Shown piece after piece: positions 51,695-62,174 of a stretch of DNA of 64,000 nucleotides. The number at the start of each line of letters is the position of its first letter. The first letter of the stretch is position 1. The translations under genes were made by a program, and so were the position numbers. The DNA comes from Rotaria sordida. Taxonomy: Eukaryota; Rotifera; Eurotatoria; Philodinida; Philodinidae. Location of the stretch: NCBI GenBank assembly GCA_905250125.1, contig CAJNOL010000086.1, positions 124,001-188,000 on the forward strand, read 5' to 3'. Below the pieces are notes generated by a model that was not told the origin of the DNA, made no database searches, and was given only the letters and a program-made list of their open reading frames with translations.

Positions 51695-52066
51695 GCGTCA
51701 ATAGTAACCCAAAGGTATTGATTTTTTCTGCATTCTATTTGTAATATAACATATGAAGTTATTAATACTGCATACATAAAGACAAGCATGGGTCGCGGTT
51801 CTTCAGGGAGAGCTTTGTGGTCCTACGCTGCGACGCGAAAATAAAGAGTCAGTTACGTGGTGAAAGGCCTTTGTCCCCGGTGACTATTTAATCATGAGAT
51901 TTTATGAGTTCTAGTATAATTATAAAGAAGACCTGACCGCACACAGTATACCAATATTAATAACTCTATCAAAACATAAATTAGAAACAAGAATTCTACT
52001 TTTTATCGTGTTTATATGACAACTCGATCTTATTTATAATCCGAATTATAATTTAAATTTTTTTTT

Positions 52067-52192
52067 GTGTCAGAGTGTGGGTGTGACTGAGGGTTAAAAT
52101 GAAGTGCACACCCCACACCCACACCCACCCACACACCTACACCCACACCCACACCCACACCCACACCCTCACCCACACCCACCCACACACCC
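52067..52192. repeat. Telomere-like hairpin 3, long C arm
   Basis: Short G arm GTGTGGGTGTGACTGAGGG (52074-52092), then an 85-bp ACACCC-rich tract (52108-52192) with five consecutive ACACCC units. The longest telomere-like tract of the window in C orientation. Confidence 0.85.
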
Positions 52193-52624
52193 TTTCGCCG
52201 AAGATGCATCGTTCGACCACCATTTTGAGAAAAAGCGAAAAAGATTTTTGAGTTTTTCCGAAAACTGCTGGTTTTTCGAATAGGGGTTGTCAAAAATCTT
52301 GAACATTTTTTGGAAAAAAGGAGGTATCGAAGGAAAAGTTTTATCGTTTATGAAAGAGCAAATGACAGGCTATCTCTCCATGTATTTATCTCAATCTTGA
52401 CTATTCTGACGAAAACTAACTTTTTTGAGATGGGAGGAGCCTTAAGCACTCGAAGGACTATTTTTCAAGGATTCAATAATTGAATTCAAATTTCAACTTA
52501 GATATGTATGATCTTTATTGGATAATTTTATCTTATCAAGATACTTTCTGAACCAAACTGTACATAAGAGAATGACTAAAAGCAGCTATTTTCATTCATA
52601 AGTAAATAGAAAAAATCAGTCAAA

Positions 52625-53435
52625 CTATTTCAGTGAAACAGTTGTCGGTGTTGGTAAACAATATTGTATACTATTAGAAGATCTATTTAAATGAAGCATA
52701 TAATATTCAATAATACCATAACCCCAATGTCCAAGAAAAGTATAATTTGCTTGAATAAAACCAAATGAAATACCACACGTAATTAAAGATATAACAGCAT
52801 TTACTAATGATTTAGATGGTTGAATGGAAGTATAATCACCAATAACACCAATACCTTAACAATAAGAAGTTAAAATATTAAATTCTTTAAGTTTTCAAAA
52901 TCAACATACCAATTGATTGTGGATTATAACCTCTGCAATGTGCACCCGTATAATTCCATCCTCTACCCTCAAATATATAGCCATCACCACCAACTAAAAA
53001 ATTATAACCAATATCAGACCAATTCCTTGTATTCATATGAAATCTTTGCCAATCTTGTGTTATTGACATGCAAGAATCAAGCGTGGTACATTGTGATCCA
53101 GTTGTATGATATATACCAATATAAGGAACAGGTGTTGATAAAATAGTATAATTTCTTGGTTCACTACCATTCCAAACAGATCGATTTATCATTGTTGGAC
53201 AACTACCTTTAAAATAAAGAAAAATATATTGTTACAATCTGGTGTAGAAAATGTAATATGGAATACCTTTTAATGGTTTTCCTTGTTCATTTTCTGGTCT
53301 CCTATTGAATTTTGTTTTAACTATTACGAAGCCTATAGCTATGATCAAACTTAAAATGATAAGAACTGTAATAATGCTCACTACAAGTTCGAATTTGCTA
53401 ATTTTTCCTCTTCGTGTTGCTGAATATCGACACAT
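52625..53435 (-). CDS. Type II membrane peptidoglycan recognition protein, likely non-catalytic
   Basis: Exons 53435-53267, 53206-52910 and 52854-52625 close in phase to 231 aa. A basic N terminus (MCRYSATRRGKISK) precedes one helix (about 18-42, VVSIITVLIILSLIIAIGFV), no signal peptide, so the PGRP domain faces outside, as in insect PGRP-LC. Domain marks: SVWNG, PVPYIGIYHTTGSQC (the usual HH is YH), WSDIGYNFLVGGDGYIFEGR, GWNYTGAHCRGYNPQSIG, NYTFLGHW. The last zinc-binding block (T.CPG after GHR) is missing: the protein reads GHWGYGIIEYY instead. With one zinc ligand lost and the first His pair changed, amidase activity is unlikely; it should bind peptidoglycan as a sensor or decoy. Start set after an acceptor-like TTTTTTTTAG; a few extra residues upstream are possible. 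Confidence 0.88.
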
Positions 53436-55011
53436 CGCCAACCATATATCTAAAAAAAACAGATACATGTTATATATCTCTTCGAAAATTTTCTCTTTCC
53501 CTCTACTGAAAGAAAAGATGTACTAGAGACATAATCTATAAAGTGCTGACCAAAAGAACTACTCTCTCTGTAACCCACAAACCTTACTATGAAACTTTGA
53601 AAATTTGAATGTATATAGCTATGATAAAAGGCTGGTTACAAGGTCAAGACTTGTTCTCAAATGACTGAAGAGGACGAAGCTATGAAACAAACACAGATTT
53701 TGTCTTCAGATACTTATACATCATTTCCTTCAGTATCTCCATTTTTACGATATTCACCATCTGAGCATTTGATGACTATACTTTTTTCAATAAAAAAATT
53801 GATGACAAGTTATGTTGAAGGTACTGAGATATAATTCTTTCATTTGGAACGTTTTCCGTTCAAAAGTATTGAAATTTTCAAGCTGTCACCTGTGACAAGA
53901 GATGCTTTTGATCAATTCATTTGTAACTTTCTTTCTGGGCATCTTTATCAGGACTTTCGATAAAATGGAATTACAGATAGCATAATCTCCTAATGCGTGA
54001 TTAATAACGTGCCTAGATGTCAATAAATTGCAATGCTCTTTACATGGACACAGGAATACATAGTTGAAACTGTATTTGACACGAAAAAAGTTCGCCATAA
54101 CTCATCAGAGGACCGAGGAGCAAGTTTTTTGGTTGAAAAGTGACTATACATATTTTTAGCAATATTTCTTGAAAAAAAAAGGTTTCCGATAAACTCATAT
54201 CTGCAAAAAATGTCTTTTGAAATTCGATTGAGAAGCTCTTCACTGATAATTCCATCATCAAGGATGTCTCGATAGTATATAGTGTTGGATCCTTTTCATT
54301 GATGAGTTTCTAATATTTTATGATTTTTTTCATGTTTTCCGAATATTTCTGACTAATAGATCTGACGAAGATATCTCATAATGCTCGATGACAACTTTCT
54401 CAAAACAAGTTTCAGTGTTTGACCTCGAAGATTTTTTGATTCGTACTTCTCACATAAATAGAATGCTCATGGTCATTCACAAGAGAACTTCTTCAGATTA
54501 TTATTAGTTTTTGAAATATAACTTCTTTCATAAAGTAAAAGTGATTGAAACTGGAATGATTCTATAGTAAATCATCCTCATGGATCAGCATCTTTGAGTT
54601 ATGACAATTTTATTAGATTTTTGAATAGTGACAACTTAATTTAAGATAGTTCAACAAATGATACAGTTTCAAATTATTCTATCATTAGTTAAATACCAAA
54701 TCAAATCGCCATAAATCAAGAACAAAGGTCTATTTGAATAAATCATTCTGAAATCTTTTAAGTTTCAATAAACTCTATTAAATAAAATAAGTTATATCTG
54801 AAAAGTGAATGATAGCCTGAAGAAGTTTCTTCGTCAGACGCATAAAAAATACTCTGGAAGTATGGAAGATTTAGCGCGACATAATTGATGAAGAACAAAA
54901 TACGTATATAAAAAGCACCATATGCATATAGCATTTAAATTTTCGATGATAACTACAAGTTATGTGAGACATTAGGATGTCTGACGAATACCATAAATCA
55001 TTAAAATGAAA
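53436..55011. other. Gene-poor interval
   Basis: 1.6 kb. A 57-codon + frame at 53661-53831 has ordinary composition but no family mark. Nothing else recognised. Confidence 0.4.
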
Positions 55012-56202
55012 TTATTTACTTTTGTCTTTTCTGTTATTTGTTTCTTTGTCTTCTTCACATTCTTCTAAATCAATTTCATATAATACTGGTGAAGACGTTT
55101 TTGAACTATTTCTAATTCTATCTTTAACTTGAAATACTGAAAATGGTAATATTAATACTTCTTTTTCATCTGGTATCATTGATAAATGTTCAATATCAAT
55201 CGCTGTTTGATTTTGTTTAATTTTATATTTTAATAACACAGATACTTGTGATAAATCACGATCATTTTGTGATGTTTCTTCTAAAGTATTTTGTTGACTA
55301 TTATCAGCAAATATTTTAGCAATCGTACAACTTTTTGATGTTGATAAAAATGATCGATTTAATATGTGATTGCCAATAGCATAGTTCTTCAAATCCTTTT
55401 TCGTCATTAATAAACCACGAAAACAAACACCCTCATATCTATACTTATGTATATCTGGATGATTAATTACTAATGTAACTATATGTACTAAACAATTAAT
55501 TAAACGATATTTTGTTGGCAAAGAAGAATAAGATGCTGTATCAAAATAATCTAATATATATAATGCTAGATGTTTATTTAGAACACGATAAAAATTATTT
55601 GTTAATGTATAAGCTTTGATAAAGTATTTTAAATAATTTTGTTCCTCAATTGCTTGTTTAAAATAAGATTCAACGGTTTTCGCTTCATGTCTCGATAAAT
55701 GTTCTTGTTCAATTAAATATTCATTTAAATAATAATCAATTATTTCAATGAGTAATTTCGTTATTAAATGATGATGATTATCATACGTTTTATATAAATC
55801 TATTTGTTCACGAAATTTTTTACATTTTTTAATTAGATTATCACCAATTAATGACCATTCAATATAATCAGAATCTTGAATATTTTCCTGAAGATAACAT
55901 AAATTCGTAGCTTGTTGATATAATTTTTCAATTTCGTCTATTCTAGATTGATTATAGAATGCTGATGAATTAGAAATGTTTTCAAATGATTTCAATGCAC
56001 TATCTGTTAATAATAATTGAATAAATTCATTGTGTCCATTATAACTAGCAACATGTAATTCTATATCACCATAAGAACCCATTCGATTAATCGTTTTAAT
56101 ATAATTATTGAATATTAAATACTTTTCAATCTGATTATTTTTATGAGAGTCATATAAACTCATATTTAATTCCATGGTCTCTTTAGTAGCAATTTCTGTC
56201 AT
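55012..56202 (-). CDS. Arginine-type mono-ADP-ribosyltransferase with ankyrin remnant
   Basis: A 396-aa frame. Predicted to transfer ADP-ribose from NAD+ to a protein side chain. The catalytic R-S-E set is visible: R262 in VCFRGLL, S287 in NRSFLSTSKS, and the ExE E346-K-E348 in PDEKEVLILPFSVFQV; ExE predicts arginine as acceptor. Residues 45-65 (GDIELHVASYNGHNEF and on) are one ankyrin repeat. No signal peptide is seen, and the C terminus is acidic then Lys-rich. The ATG stands directly after CTCTTTTAG, a good acceptor, so the frame may be the last exon of a longer gene; a candidate upstream exon (56954-57180) is in phase but carries two stops. Large ART families are known in bdelloids. Either a trimmed gene starting here or a dying one. 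Confidence 0.85.
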   Translation of the reverse strand: MTEIATKETMELNMSLYDSHKNNQIEKYLIFNNYIKTINRMGSYGDIELHVASYNGHNEFIQLLLTDSALKSFENISNSSAFYNQSRIDEIEKLYQQATNLCYLQENIQDSDYIEWSLIGDNLIKKCKKFREQIDLYKTYDNHHHLITKLLIEIIDYYLNEYLIEQEHLSRHEAKTVESYFKQAIEEQNYLKYFIKAYTLTNNFYRVLNKHLALYILDYFDTASYSSLPTKYRLINCLVHIVTLVINHPDIHKYRYEGVCFRGLLMTKKDLKNYAIGNHILNRSFLSTSKSCTIAKIFADNSQQNTLEETSQNDRDLSQVSVLLKYKIKQNQTAIDIEHLSMIPDEKEVLILPFSVFQVKDRIRNSSKTSSPVLYEIDLEECEEDKETNNRKDKSK

Positions 56203-56324
56203 CTAAAAGAGGAAAAAATGTAGTAACTATTCGTATGGCTATATTACTGAACTAAGGAAATTAATTTTGTACCGCCAAAAATCATAAAGCGTATCCCATA
56301 AGTTTTGGGTCTCAACGAAAATTA

Positions 56325-56407
56325 GGGTGTTGGGTGTGGGATGTAGGTGTGGTTGTGGTTGTGGGTATGAGTGTTAGTCTTCTCTTTAGCCACATCTACA
56401 CCCTTCA
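56325..56407. repeat. Telomere-like hairpin 4
   Basis: G arm GGGTGTTGGGTGTGGGATGT and more GTGG units, loop CTTCTCTTTAG, C arm CACATCTACACCC. It lies 120 bp upstream of the ADP-ribosyltransferase frame, within the candidate intron. Confidence 0.8.
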
Positions 56408-56571
56408 AATTCTTTTTCTCAAATATTTCATCAAATGAGATTAAAGATATCTCTACGTTCTCTAAGAAATTTAATAATGATAATCATCTGACTCTTGTAC
56501 ATTGTAAAAGCACAGCAGCATTTCGATATTCAAGATCTTGATTCAAGTTCATCTATTAAAACAGAAAACAA

Positions 56572-56873
56572 CCCAGGTCAAAAAATCAGACGTAAGACCT
56601 TGTACGATCAGAGAAAATCATACAAAAAACGTAGTTCCTGAGACCTTGCAGTAAATCATAGTATAAGATGCTTGCAAGAACTTACGATTTTCTATAATCT
56701 TACTGTGATATCTTACAAGATAGCAAGATCTTTCAAGAATCCTGTAATACGAAGTAACTTAAGATTTCAGAAACGACGATTTTCCGTACGCTATTTCATC
56801 TGATCTTATATGATCATATAAGAGCAGAGGATATGATCTTGTAAAGTCTTACCGTCTGATTTGTCGACCTGGG
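56572..56873. mobile_element. CCAGGTCA-ended inverted-repeat element
   Basis: About 300 bp. Ends CCCAGGTCAAAAAATCAGAC and the complement CCCAGGTCGACAAATCAGAC. Interior rich in AAGATCTTG/CAAGATCTT words. A related copy lies at 62976-63443. Located in the candidate intron of the ADP-ribosyltransferase gene. Confidence 0.75.
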
Positions 56874-56953
56874 AATTAAATTTTTTTACAAAATTATTGT
56901 GATTTTCAAAATGATCTAGTTTAGCAACAGAGACTACCGACTATTCAAATTAC

Positions 56954-57180
56954 CTGTTTAACATATTTGACGACCTCTTCATATTCAATTATAGTAATTC
57001 AGATCCGGTTAGCATCAGATGACAATTGTGCAATAATAGAAATAATATTATTTCGATTTGGTCTTGTAGAAGTAGATTTAATACATGTTTTTTTTTGTTT
57101 ACTATTAACTTAATCATCCCCAATAACATCATCACTTTGTTCACCATCATCGTCACTATCATGATCATTGTCATCTTCAG
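56954..57180 (-). pseudogene. Broken upstream exon of the ADP-ribosyltransferase gene
   Basis: The minus frame reads an Asp-rich stretch (DDNDHDSDDDGEQSDD), a Thr/Lys part with NRNNIISIIAQLSSDANR, then TIIEYEEVVKYVKQ followed by a clean GTAATT donor in phase with the ATG exon at 56202. TAA at 57110-57112 and TGA at 56999-57001 interrupt it in the same frame. A telomere-like hairpin (57184-57251) cuts its upstream side. Composition is convincingly coding, so this is an inactivated exon. Confidence 0.55.
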
Positions 57181-57183
57181 ATT

Positions 57184-57251
57184 GACGTGGATGTGGGTGT
57201 GGGAGACGTCAGAACATCTAGTTCAACGCATACACCCACACCCGCACCCAT
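57184..57251. repeat. Telomere-like hairpin 5
   Basis: G arm GTGGATGTGGGTGTGGGAG, loop GACGTCAGAACATCTAG, C arm CATACACCCACACCCGCACC. It abuts the broken exon at 56954-57180. Confidence 0.85.
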
Positions 57252-57715
57252 CATATCTTTTACGAGTTGTAGGAGCAGTGTAAAGGTTTATTTTTCTTAC
57301 TCTTAACTTCAAGGTTCATTGTCGAATCATGTTTTATAAAACTCATAGGTTTTACTTTAGAAAAGCGTTGGTAGGATCAAGGTCTAAAACCACTTACTAC
57401 TTTATATATCTACCTGAAGACATTCAGCGATTAAGTTAACGCTGTTTTAAATTATTCGAAACAATTATAGATGTTTGATGGCTTTAGAATTTTTTACACT
57501 CCTGGAAAAGCTTGATGTGTGAATGATTATTTACACCAATTATATTTACGATGTAATCTACCGTCGAAATTTCAGATAAAACCGACGCGGGCTAATATTC
57601 TTCGATATACGAGTCATCATTTGTGGATGAGTCAAAATCTTGATTAAATAAAGGGAGATTATAAAGTATCAATTAATAATTGACTTTGGTCAACAAAAGT
57701 CCGTTTATCATGTCT

Positions 57716-57852
57716 TTATTTTCCAGTCGCTGCTGACATATAAGCGACGTAGCAGATAGCTCTTTGCCGTGTAGTTAACAAGCATTTGCGTCCTTGGACA
57801 CATCGATTATATGCAGCTTTGTCAAATGCTGCTTTCACATTGACAATGAGTA
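57716..57852 (-). CDS. Possible terminal exon of an unidentified small protein
   Basis: Follows the acceptor CAATTTTAG and runs 45 codons to TAA. It contains AAFDKAAYNRCVQGRKCLLT and RQRAICYVAYM, that is three Cys in a basic helix-like peptide. A block at about 58035-58080 (SPALKTVFDAVRD) could be an earlier exon but ends at a stop. No family recognised. Protein-like composition is the only support. Confidence 0.3.
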
Positions 57853-58246
57853 CTAAAATTGATTGATATGGATTTTTGCAAATTATATGAAAAACCTTTC
57901 AGCGTGATGCCTGCAGGATTAAAATGTGAAAGACGATGAAGCTGTTTCAAATAGACACAATGATGCGCCTTTTGTTTTTAGAAATTCGCCATGAAAGTAG
58001 AGAGAATTGTTTTCAACTATCTCTCACAGCGTCGAATACAGTCTTCAATGCTGGACTCTGAGAGAGAACAGTTTTTTGGCTAAGGAATTCCGTATTATTC
58101 AGAAGCGAGAATATCCTTGAAGACCCAGCAGTTCGAGGTTCGAAAACATGTAGCATTGTGGCCCAAAAACTCATAATTAGAAGATCTAAAGCTCAATAAT
58201 ACCATGGTCCGAAAAAACATAATAAGATGCGACATGTCTGTCACGG

Positions 58247-58293
58247 TCTGGGGTGTGGAACAATAAAGATAACAATACCCACACCCACACCCT
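58247..58293. repeat. Telomere-like hairpin 6 (short)
   Basis: G arm TGGGGTGTGG, loop AACAATAAAGATAACAAT, C arm ACCCACACCCACACCC. Smallest copy. Confidence 0.75.
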
Positions 58294-59055
58294 ATATCTC
58301 TTCGAGGAAGTATATTACTGTTACCCGCGTCTATTCATTAAATATTCATGATATCATTAAACTCGAGTGCTGTACAAATATTCAGTAGTTGTTCTATTCA
58401 TATGAAAAGATTACTATATTTGCTCAATGGCAATATCAATCTTCAACCCAAAGCAAACTAAAGCATATTTGCATAAAAACAGTTCGCTTGGATAGTCTCG
58501 CTTGCCATTTTCTGTATATTATACAACTGAAAATAAACGAAAAAACCAATAATACATAAAAAAGACCGATAAATCATATTCTTGCTCTCCAAGTTAAAGG
58601 TAAATAGATTAACGAGTAGACTAATGTGAGTTATAATTTCGAAAAGATCGTCCTTCAGGACTAAGAATAGGAATTCATCCTTAGACGAATCATTTTCATC
58701 TATTTGATATTTTGATAAACATTGGCGAAGAGCCGTTTATTCTCAAACATAATATACACGCTGCAAACGGGTTCTACATTTCTGTGCGAAAAAGTGTTTT
58801 GGTCATGGGAAGAGAAGAAGGACTTTGGTAAATCGAATATAAATATCCTAAGGAAGAAACAGCGAGACATCATCTACTTCCGAAGTATTTTAAAGTATGA
58901 TGGAAGTACAGAGAGGTATCATGAAATTACAAGGAAGTACCATGGAAGTACGAAAAAGTACGAGGAAGTACGCACTCCTGAAGTCTCGTTCCCTCTCCCC
59001 TGAAATATTATCATCCGACAGAAAATTCAACGCTGTACAAAATGAGTTATTTTGA

Positions 59056-59210
59056 ATTGGGTATGGGTGTGGATGGGTGTGGGTTAGGTGCGAGTGTGGG
59101 GTGTAAGTGTGGGTAGGGTGTATGGTGTGAGTGTAGGTGGGATGTGGGTATAGGGTATGGATTTTGGTATGGATGTATCTCTTCGGTCTATCCACACCCA
59201 TACCCAAAAT
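59056..59210. repeat. Telomere-like hairpin 7, long G arm
   Basis: About 105 bp of GTGGGT-type DNA (59056-59160), loop with TATCTCTTCGG, then C arm TCCACACCCATACCCAAAA. Longest tract in G orientation. Confidence 0.85.
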
Positions 59211-59248
59211 GAAGATTGAAGTAATCAATTTTTTCCCATACTACTTAC

Positions 59249-59736
59249 CATTTATGTTGTACTAATATGAATCGAAAAGTAAAAAAGAAAATAGTAATTT
59301 TGTATTCATAATGTGTAACTCACCATTTCTATCATTTCGATATCAATCTAAAAATAAAAAAAGAGAAAATATTCATGACGCATTTGTTATATGTAGCTTA
59401 CCATTCCTATCGTATTGATTTGAACCGAAAAATAAAATCAAATAAAATAGGCACTTTCTATTTGTCATGTGTAACTCATCGTTTCTATTATATTGACATG
59501 AATCTTAACACAAAAAAAGGAAAATGTCAGTTTTGTAGTCATCATATGTAAGTTACCATTTCTATCATCTCGATTGGAATCTGAACATAAAAAAACATAT
59601 GAAATAATCATTTTCTATTCGTTATATGTAACTCAGCATTTTAATCATATTGATATCAACCTAAAATGAAGAATAAAATATTCTTTTTCTATTTGTTATA
59701 TGTAACTTACCTTCTTTACATCTTATTGATATGAGC
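59249..59736 (-). repeat. Tandem array of seven microexon-like units
   Basis: Seven units, 74-80 bp apart. On the minus strand each is a T-rich tract ending AG (CG in two), a 24-nt block (26 in one) such as ATTGATATCGAAATGATAGA plus AATG, then GTGAGT or GTAAGT-like sequence and an AT-rich spacer. Blocks (plus coordinates): 59249-59272, 59324-59347, 59402-59425, 59480-59503, 59557-59580, 59637-59660, 59711-59736. A 24-nt block adds 8 codons without changing frame (IDIEMIEM, IPIEMIEM, VDINMIKM). Five of seven keep a GT donor, five keep an AG acceptor, three keep both with intact frame. No flanking exon was found. Confidence 0.8.
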
Positions 59737-59754
59737 CTAAATAACAAATGATAC

Positions 59755-60707
59755 GAAAGTAACCATACAAATGTCAGCATCAATATCTCTTCGATAGGAA
59801 AGTGCTGGAAGAAAATTTTTTTTTTCCAGAAAGTAGAGAACTTTCTCTTTCGAATTATATGTAATTTATTTTTGTCACAAGTTCATAAATGCAATAATGC
59901 AGTTGGAAAGGGAAACATGCTTAAAAAGAGTCCGCACTTTTTGTGAGATTCAGAAAAACGACGCAAATTGTTGTTTCCTATAACTCTTCAACAAAACATA
60001 TTTTGAAAAGGATATTTTTTTATCAATTAATATAAAATTTTTTCCTCTTTCGAACAGTGTGTGATTTATATTCGTTGTACATTCATAAATGAAATGAGAC
60101 ACGAAAAAAAAGAGAAATATTGACGCAATAAATTTATTTTTTTTATATGTAGTTATCGAAAATATCTTGTTAAATAACAACTAATGCGATCTTTATGGAC
60201 TCATTGAAAAGGTCTTGTCAGACGGTACTTACTTCGAATTTTATGAGCTCATTAAAAACGTCTCGTAAAACGATAGCTAGTCATGATTAACTGTTGTCTG
60301 CAAGATATTTTTAACGAATGCATATAAAAATTATGAATTTATTGCACGAATGTTTCTCTTTTTTCTCCTCTCATCTCACTCACTAATATATGACAAATAT
60401 GAATCATACACTGTTCGAAAGAGAAGAAAATTTCCTATCAACTGATAAAAAATATTCTTTTCACAACTCATTTATCGAAGAGATATGAGGATCGACATTT
60501 TGTGTAGTCTTTTTTCTAGAAAAGTACGGAGTCTTTGTAGGGGTTCCTCTCTTTTCTTTGGCGTTCTTTCGTTTGTGAGGGTGTTATAAAAATAATTTAT
60601 ATTCGATTCGAAAGAAGAGAAAATTCTCTATCTTCTGGTAAAAAAAATTTCTGTCAGCACCCTTCCGTCAAAGAGAAATAGGTACCGACATTTGTCCGGT
60701 TACTTTT
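59755..60707. mobile_element. 950-bp palindromic foldback element
   Basis: Ends AAAGTAACCATACAAATGTC and complement AAAGTAACCGGACAAATGTC. The arms align over about 460 bp each: CTCTTTCGAACAGTGTGTGA (60045) against a complement CTCTTTCGAACAGTGTATGA (60400), and TATCTCTTCGATA near 59785 and again near 60480. Centre near 60235. No frame. It begins 18 bp after the microexon-like array. Confidence 0.85.
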
Positions 60708-62174
60708 GGATCATATGTTATAAGACAAGATTACTTAGTGTCTAGTTTTAATATATGACTGACCGTTAATATTTCATCGATACGTGCCTCAATTCATGTG
60801 CAGCTGACAATCAGAAACGATGGTTTCCCATCGTGCATCTTCTGTCTGAGAAGATTAGTCCTTCACCAGAAACAAACAAAGAAATATCATAAAAAAATGT
60901 TTAGAAAAAAAATATTTGTCAGTAGAACACTAGTGTAACATTTTATGACTGGTCATTTTCAAAAAGTAGCAAAATTACATTCTCTTCATGAATCGAAACG
61001 TTGATGCGACAAGGCTCACTCCAATGAAAGTGAATAATAGTCGAGTATACGTGCATCGTCTTGAATTTACAGATTAAAGACTTAATCCTTTATTCTTATT
61101 CGACTACAAAATAAAAGTAAGGAAAACATCGAAAAAAGAGAGGACAATTCTAGAACCACAAATCGTTTCTCTTTTGAAAACGACATATACACATGTTGCT
61201 TAGATGCCATATAAATGACACTAATTTGTCCCACATGTTCGTTCAAGTTGAAGTTTTTCACGTGATTTGAATGCCTTCGATCCTGTGATTGTTAGGAATA
61301 AACCAGTTATAATAGTCATCGAAAGCTAGAACCTTCTGGCATTCTCATTCTCACTCTCTGGAACTTTTAACAACCATGATGGCCATATTTAATCGTTATC
61401 TTATTAAATCTAATGAAACAAGGCAAGGAAAATATATAATTTTTACGCTAATAATATTATTTTCTTTCGAATTATTAACATAATACTTTTCTTTATGTAT
61501 TCAAAATTGAGACTAGCTCAAGAATGAAAAGATAACATTAGCTTATTTCGAAAGTACGAAATTGTGTCAGATTTTGAAAAAGTTTCGACGAAAACAAAGA
61601 ACGATTTGTAATTAAATACGTTGTATTATGTATAAGAAATTTTCAGTTCACTAAAAATCTTTAAAGTTGCACAAAAACATAAGTCAGAAGAGAAAATTCG
61701 AGCACCAAAAATGTTGTTTTACGAAGCTTTTGGATTCTAATCACGATCTTTTTGGTGAACATTCCGAAAATTCTTAAGACTTTGGAAATCTTTCAGGATG
61801 TCAAACAAAAACTCGAAAACCGAATTTGATTCTCCATTACACCTTTTATCAATTCAGAATTTTTCGGAATCGAAAAGATATTTTTGTGTATCTCTTCGCC
61901 TACCAACTCAGTTTTTCTGGCAATATTAGTTTCCCATAAAACTGTAGTGATTTCTGAGAAGACTATTATGTTTCCAATATAAAGAAAAAGGTATTCCAAA
62001 ATACTTTTAGAGCGTCGAAATCAGTATTTTACGGAACCTAAGAGTTTCCGAATCTTCAGAAATCAAGAGATTATTGCTCAAAACGCTTCAAAGACCGGAA
62101 ACCTTTTCGAAAACCTCTGAAGGTTTGCGAATGGGTTTCCGAACATGTTCGGATTGTCGAGAAAACGGATTCTT
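60708..62174. other. No gene seen
   Basis: 1.5 kb AT-rich. 61560-62160 is rich in GGAAACC/TTTCCGAA words, without a clear repeat structure or open frame. Confidence 0.4.

Larger units (their letters stand above)
49768..52624. other. Repeat-rich interval without genes
   Basis: 2.9 kb holding a 600-bp foldback (50333-50932), telomere-like hairpins (51219-51278, 52067-52192) and a hAT-type MITE (51463-51694). A minus frame at 49837-50070 near the BAHD start has no family match. Confidence 0.6.
57853..59248. other. Repeat-rich interval
   Basis: Holds telomere-like hairpins (58247-58293 and 59056-59210) and a GAAGTAC/GGAAGTAC-rich patch near 58905-58970. The + frame 58722-59003 crosses that patch and is probably not a gene. 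Confidence 0.45.

Noticed and set aside
52030..52293. Frame with a Gly-Val repeat
   Set aside because: Translation of the telomere-like tract; no support as a gene.
53661..53831. Small + frame beginning MTEEDEAM
   Set aside because: 57 codons with no motif, no neighbours and no splice signals worth reporting.
58722..59003. 93-codon + frame
   Set aside because: Its C-terminal half is a GGAAGTAC short repeat and the frame has no family marks or splice context.
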